Assembly: GCA_905478165.1 (NCBI GenBank) | Contig: CAJQHK010000015.1 | Span: forward strand, 1-38,355 | Length of the DNA stretch: 38,355 nucleotides | Source of the DNA: an uncultured Rickettsiales bacterium | GTDB lineage: Bacteria > Pseudomonadota > Alphaproteobacteria > Rickettsiales > UBA1997 | Direction: 5' to 3' | In this document: in pieces, positions 34,359 through 38,355 of the stretch | How the letters are laid out: the number at the start of each line of letters is the position of its first letter | How positions within the stretch are numbered: the first letter of the stretch is position 1 | Notes under the pieces: generated by a model | The model's input: only the letters and a program-made list of their open reading frames with translations | Databases searched by the model: none | What the model was told of the DNA's origin: nothing | Translations under genes and position numbers: made by a program

Positions 34359-34509
34359 AAGGATTGTGTAAAAATAACTCATATTTTATTAAAATATTTT
34401 TTCTTTTGGATTTTATCTTTTATCACAGTCTTAGCCTAGCTACTTCAAGATTAAAAATGAAAAAAGGGAAAGATAAGGACAAAATATGAGTTACTTTTAC
34501 ACAGTCCTT
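34359..34509. mobile_element. MITE-like element, 151 bp with 29-bp terminal inverted repeats
   Basis: The left end AAGGATTGTGTAAAAATAAC (continuing CTCATATTTT) at 34359-34387 and the reverse complement of the right end (34481-34509) match at 27 of 29 bases. The interior (about 90 bases) holds no coding frame. This is the form of a non-autonomous transposon derivative; the GGACTGTGTAAAA-like tip recalls IS256-group ends, but that is memory, not a search. No clear target duplication was found. It fills most of the lolC-gltA gap (34192-34539), which has no gene. Confidence 0.72.
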
Positions 34510-34539
34510 AACGTAACCCAACCTTTCTTATAATTTTAA

Positions 34540-35829
34540 ATGAGCAATAGCGCAAAAATGGCCACCCTAATATTACCAGATAATAAAAAAGTAAACCTAC
34601 CTTACAAAGAAGCTACGATTGGTCAAAATGTTGTTGACATCTCCAACTTACTAAAGGAGGCCGATATTTTTACTTTTGATCCAGGATTCATGTCAACCTC
34701 TTCTTGCGAGTCAAAAATTACTTACATAGATGGTGAAAAGGGTATATTAAGACATAGAGGATACACAATAGAAGATCTAGCTGAAAAAAGTAACTATTTA
34801 GAGGTTTCTTATTTACTACTAAATGGAGATCTGCCCACGAAGGAAGAATATAAGGAGTTTTCTAGCAAAATTATCAGTAATTCCAGCATAGATGAATCTT
34901 TTTACAAATTTTATGACTCTTTGTCAGATAATTTACACCCAATGGCCATCCTATCGGCTTCTACAACATTAATTACAGGATTTTACCACAATTCCACAAA
35001 AAGCCTAACTGAGGAAGAAAGAAAAGAAATCTCTTGTAAAATTATTGCCAAAGTCCCTACCCTAGCAGCCTTTGCTTATAAAAAATCTGTTGGAGAAGAA
35101 TTTATCCAACCTAATCCTGAACTTGGATTTGTAGAAAACATTATCTATATGTTCTTTGGCAAAAAAGATCAAGCTTACAAACCTAATCCAATCATGGCTG
35201 ATGCTATGAATAAAATTCTTATATTACATGCTGATCATGAACAAAATGCATCAACCTCAACAGTTAGAATAGCAGGATCGTCTGGCACAAACCCTTTTGC
35301 AGCAATTAGTGCTGGTATCTCGTCACTATGGGGACCTTCTCACGGCGGAGCAAATGAAGCTGTAATCAATATGTTAGAAGAGATTGGTTCTGTAGAAAAT
35401 ATCCCAGAATTTATTGACAAAGCTAAGGATAAAAATGACCCCTTCAGATTAATGGGATTTGGTCACAGAGTTTACAAAAACTATGACCCAAGAGCAAAAG
35501 TATTAAAAAAATCTTGTGATGAAATATTACGGGAATTCCACGATGAAGATAACCAATTGTTACAAATTGCTGTTGAGTTAGAAAAGATTGCTCTTAACGA
35601 CGACTACTTTATCAAAAGAAAATTATTTCCTAATGTCGATTTCTATTCTGGCATAATTTACAAAGCAATGGGAATACCTAATAGCTTTTTTACTGTTATT
35701 TTTGCTATCTCCAGAGTATCCGGATGGGTTGCTCAACTAAATGAGTCTATCTCCGATAAATTCTTTAAAATATCAAGACCAAGACAATTATATACAGGAG
35801 AAGTCAAGAGAAACTACGACAATAAATGA
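34540..35829 (+). CDS. gltA: Citrate synthase
   Basis: 429 aa, type II (hexameric) citrate synthase. The N-terminal beta domain has [20 protein letters not shown] and [16 protein letters not shown]. Catalytic residues lie in [11 protein letters not shown] (His), [11 protein letters not shown] (His), and [14 protein letters not shown] (Arg/Asp region); the C-terminus has [16 protein letters not shown] with the catalytic Asp. It condenses oxaloacetate and acetyl-CoA. Immediately follows the MITE-like element and overlaps virB4 by 4 bases, so a secretion gene is cotranscribed with a TCA gene. Confidence 0.95.
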   Translation: MSNSAKMATLILPDNKKVNLPYKEATIGQNVVDISNLLKEADIFTFDPGFMSTSSCESKITYIDGEKGILRHRGYTIEDLAEKSNYLEVSYLLLNGDLPTKEEYKEFSSKIISNSSIDESFYKFYDSLSDNLHPMAILSASTTLITGFYHNSTKSLTEEERKEISCKIIAKVPTLAAFAYKKSVGEEFIQPNPELGFVENIIYMFFGKKDQAYKPNPIMADAMNKILILHADHEQNASTSTVRIAGSSGTNPFAAISAGISSLWGPSHGGANEAVINMLEEIGSVENIPEFIDKAKDKNDPFRLMGFGHRVYKNYDPRAKVLKKSCDEILREFHDEDNQLLQIAVELEKIALNDDYFIKRKLFPNVDFYSGIIYKAMGIPNSFFTVIFAISRVSGWVAQLNESISDKFFKISRPRQLYTGEVKRNYDNK

Positions 35830-38219
35830 TTAAAAAGTCTGAATTAAGGCACGCAAAAAAAATCCAAGATAACTCAAAAGATAAGGCTTATCTTAAAAAA
35901 CCTTACGAATCATTAATACCAACCTTTTCGTATTACGACCCCTATACCATAATTACCAAAAATGGTGAGTTAATGCAAACCGTTAAAATAACCGGATTCA
36001 ATAACGAGTTCGGCAATTCTGAATCAGTAAATTTAAGGGATATCATTAGAGCTGTTATAGGTGACAGAATAGATAGTAGCGAATTTGCTATTTGGCTTCA
36101 CACGATCAGAAAAAAGAAAAATATCTTACCTAAGGGGAAATACAACAACTACGCTTCAAATTTAATAAATCAGGAATGGAACGAGGGTAATAACTGGTCA
36201 GATCAGTATATTAATGAACTCTACATGACAATCATTATATCTGGAGAATCTGCCTTTAAAAAAAACATATCCTCTTTTTTTCACTCCTTCTCTAGTAAGG
36301 CAATGAGTAGAGCCTACAAAGCTAATATAAAAATAAAATCCAAGAGGCTAAATGATATTATAGAGAATATATTAGAAGATATGAAAGACTTTGGAATTAA
36401 AAGACTCTCCATATACAAAAATAACGGCTCCTACTATTCTGGTCAAATGTCCTTTCTGTCAAAAATAGTCAATTTCACTGATGATAAACATGATCTAAAA
36501 GTAAGCTCGCTAGACAGTGATTTAACTGATTGTAAACTAGCTTTTGGTAATAGGGAGTTGGAAGTTATGGTTAATGACAAGGATCATTTTGGTGCCATTT
36601 TTTCCGTTAAAGAATATAATGAAGTATCTATTGGTTCGCTTGATAAATTTTTACAACTACCTCAAGAATTTATTATTACCCAATCCTTGTGTTTTACTGA
36701 TCGACATAATGCTTTAGAAAAAATTAATTATCAAAATTATGTTCTTGAAGTAAGTCAGGACGAAGATATCAAATATTTTTCTGGATTAAATGACGAAATA
36801 TTAAACGACAATAGAAAAGAAACCGACTTTTCTGGCCAACAAACAACCATCACCTTAATAAATGACACTAATAGAGGTCTAAAAAAAGACATCAAATCAG
36901 CATTATATACATTGCAAAAGTTAGGTCTCTCAATAATTCGTGAAGAACTATATTTAGAGCATTGCTTCTGGTCTCAAATACCAGGCAACTTTAAACTATT
37001 ATCGCGAAAAAATGTCGTTAATTCATCAAAATTTGGTGGCTTTGCATCTCTACATAACTTTCCTGCGGGATCAATGAAAAATAATCATTGGGGAAATGCA
37101 ATCACTATCTTTAGAACAATAGTTGGAACCCCGTATTTCTTTAATTTTCACCATAAAGATCGTGGTCATACAGTTATTGTAGGACCTATAAATTCAGGTA
37201 AGGCAGCTATAATGAATTTTTTACTATCTGAGACAAAGAAAATAAATAATAGATTATTTTATTTTAACTCCCACTCAGCATCAGAAATATTTATCAGATC
37301 TATTGGTGGTAATTATTTTTACCCAACAAATAACAAAAACAATCCTGAAGCTCTAAAAATAAATCCACTTAACTTAGAAGATAATGCAAATAATCAAGAT
37401 TTTTTAGAAAGATGGTTTAATTATTTAATAAATTATGGTAGTAAAGTGCCAGATGAAGAGAGGGATCTTATCAAACCCATCATAAAACAAATATTCCAAC
37501 AAAAAATTAGAAAACTCTCCCTAGCATCTGATTTATTTAAGGATAAGGCACCAAATATCTATAAAAAATTATCAATTTGGCATTCTGATGGTAAATATTC
37601 ATTCATTTTTGATCATGAAAAAGAGAATGATATAAATATAAACCTTATTAATTCCGTATCTTTTTCAAAAATTTTACAAAATAAGGCACTTCTAATTCCA
37701 ATATTTAGCTATCTTTTACATAAAATTGAAAATTCTTTAGATGGTTCTCCAACGATCATAGCGATTGATAAATCTATGCAGCTAATCAATAATTATGCAA
37801 TAGCACCAACGTTAGATAACTTCTTAGAAAGGGTAGCTAAGAAAAATTGTATTGTGATTTTTTCAATTGATAGCGAAGAGGATATTGCCGACAATTATAT
37901 TCAAAAAACCTTTCATGATAACATAACTACAAGTATATTTTTAGCAAACTCAATGAGTCATGATTACTATAAATCAATATTCAACCTCAATAAATATGAA
38001 TTTGAGTTAATTGAAAAATTAGCAAATAATCAGAAATATTTCCTTCTCAAGCACCAAGATATATCAGTGGTTAGTGAAATTGATCTAAATAAGATGGGTA
38101 ATACAAAATTCTTATTATCTGCTAATGAAGAAAGGCGTCAAGTAATGAGAAAAATAATATCAGAAAATGGTTTCAAACCAGAAATTTGGGTACCAAAATT
38201 TTTAGAAGATGTCCACTAA
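35826..38219 (+). CDS. virB4: VirB4-type secretion ATPase homologue with degenerate nucleotide site
   Basis: 797 aa, the length of VirB4. The N-terminal domain begins with [20 protein letters not shown], typical of VirB4, and the C-terminal domain has [20 protein letters not shown] (450-469). The Walker A motif should be G....GK(T/S); here it is GPINSGKA (453-460), lacking the Thr/Ser. The Walker B region reads [10 protein letters not shown], with Lys649 in place of the catalytic Glu after Asp648. Rickettsiales encode two VirB4 forms, and the second (rvhB4-II) is known to have disrupted motifs; this gene fits it. It probably has a structural role in the inner-membrane complex. Overlaps gltA by 4 bases. 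Confidence 0.85.
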   Translation: MIKKSELRHAKKIQDNSKDKAYLKKPYESLIPTFSYYDPYTIITKNGELMQTVKITGFNNEFGNSESVNLRDIIRAVIGDRIDSSEFAIWLHTIRKKKNILPKGKYNNYASNLINQEWNEGNNWSDQYINELYMTIIISGESAFKKNISSFFHSFSSKAMSRAYKANIKIKSKRLNDIIENILEDMKDFGIKRLSIYKNNGSYYSGQMSFLSKIVNFTDDKHDLKVSSLDSDLTDCKLAFGNRELEVMVNDKDHFGAIFSVKEYNEVSIGSLDKFLQLPQEFIITQSLCFTDRHNALEKINYQNYVLEVSQDEDIKYFSGLNDEILNDNRKETDFSGQQTTITLINDTNRGLKKDIKSALYTLQKLGLSIIREELYLEHCFWSQIPGNFKLLSRKNVVNSSKFGGFASLHNFPAGSMKNNHWGNAITIFRTIVGTPYFFNFHHKDRGHTVIVGPINSGKAAIMNFLLSETKKINNRLFYFNSHSASEIFIRSIGGNYFYPTNNKNNPEALKINPLNLEDNANNQDFLERWFNYLINYGSKVPDEERDLIKPIIKQIFQQKIRKLSLASDLFKDKAPNIYKKLSIWHSDGKYSFIFDHEKENDININLINSVSFSKILQNKALLIPIFSYLLHKIENSLDGSPTIIAIDKSMQLINNYAIAPTLDNFLERVAKKNCIVIFSIDSEEDIADNYIQKTFHDNITTSIFLANSMSHDYYKSIFNLNKYEFELIEKLANNQKYFLLKHQDISVVSEIDLNKMGNTKFLLSANEERRQVMRKIISENGFKPEIWVPKFLEDVH

Positions 38220-38241
38220 ACAAACACATTCAGTTCCTACA

Positions 38242-38355
38242 ACTCCCCCTAAGGGGGAGTCGAGGAACGTAGAGACTCGGTGGGGGTTCTCCTACCCCAA
38301 GATAAAAATTTTCCATCCTAACTAATACAACCCCCACCGAAGCAATAAATTGCTT
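38242..38355. repeat. GC-rich palindromic repeat region (continues past the window)
   Basis: Three nested inverted repeats follow virB4: a perfect palindrome ACTCCCCCTAAGGGGGAGT with a one-base centre (38242-38260); TCGGTGGGGGTT (38277-38288), perfectly inverted at 38329-38340; and AAGCAATAAATTGCTT (38340-38355) at the window end. Base composition is far richer in GC than the flanking genes. This looks like one unit of an interspersed repeat, and the first palindrome may also serve as a terminator for gltA-virB4. No coding frame. Confidence 0.65.

Overview
The window is a stretch of strongly AT-rich bacterial chromosome with a standard genetic code. Gene content points to an alphaproteobacterium of the Rickettsiales or a close relative. 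The evidence is scattered type IV secretion genes of the rvh/virB kind (virB8-virB9 together, and elsewhere a virB4 with a broken ATPase site), a DUF2659-type membrane protein, LolC/E, and short repeats between genes. It also keeps biosynthetic and transport genes that reduced intracellular Rickettsiales usually lose: PurF, dihydroorotase, HisRS with ArgD, ThiE, sulfate ABC transport, SulP, a bufferin pair and a fatty-acid-modification operon. I infer an early-branching or less reduced member of the order; no rRNA or tRNA is present to fix the taxonomy.

Layout. 1-140: minus-strand relic of an IS30-type transposase, cut by the window edge. 443-688: small unknown frame. 799-7736: eight overlapping genes (FAD oxidoreductase, DUF1365, CFA-synthase-like methyltransferase, chalcone-isomerase-like protein, GPH-type carrier, DUF3833 lipoprotein, two SDRs). 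This set resembles the membrane-lipid clusters that other proteobacteria place under RpoE-ChrR singlet-oxygen control. A dps relic follows at 7811-7921. 7953-9158: aspartate aminotransferase (minus), divergent from hisS-mlaC-argD (9303-12284). 12285-12604: transposase relics that reach the 3' end of bufB. 12585-13845: bufA-bufB on the minus strand, with repeat copies on both sides of bufA and no bufC. 14126-18942 (minus): pyrC with a glutathione-synthetase-like ATP-grasp gene, then dapF with an AEC transporter. 19264-22220 (minus): cysT-cysW-cysA without a binding-protein gene. 22273-23768 (minus): virB8-virB9. 23998-25692 (minus): a DacA-type carboxypeptidase and a DUF2659-like protein. 25773-28727: enolase and SulP. 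28894-29502: thiE (minus), head-to-head and overlapping slt, which starts slt-purF-lolC/E (29496-34191). 34359-34509: a 151-bp element with 29-bp terminal inverted repeats. 34540-38219: gltA-virB4. 38242 to the window end: a GC-rich palindromic repeat.

How the genes work together. Several groups serve the envelope: the lipid operon, MlaC, DacA, Slt, LolC/E and DapF (peptidoglycan DAP). A second theme is sulfur, redox and metal stress (CysTWA, SulP, the GshB-like enzyme, bufferin, dead dps). The rest is central metabolism. The parts most worth following up are the lipid operon with its atypical methyltransferase, the bufferin pair lacking BufC inside a repeat-rich scar, the ATPase-dead VirB4, and two families of short non-autonomous repeats.
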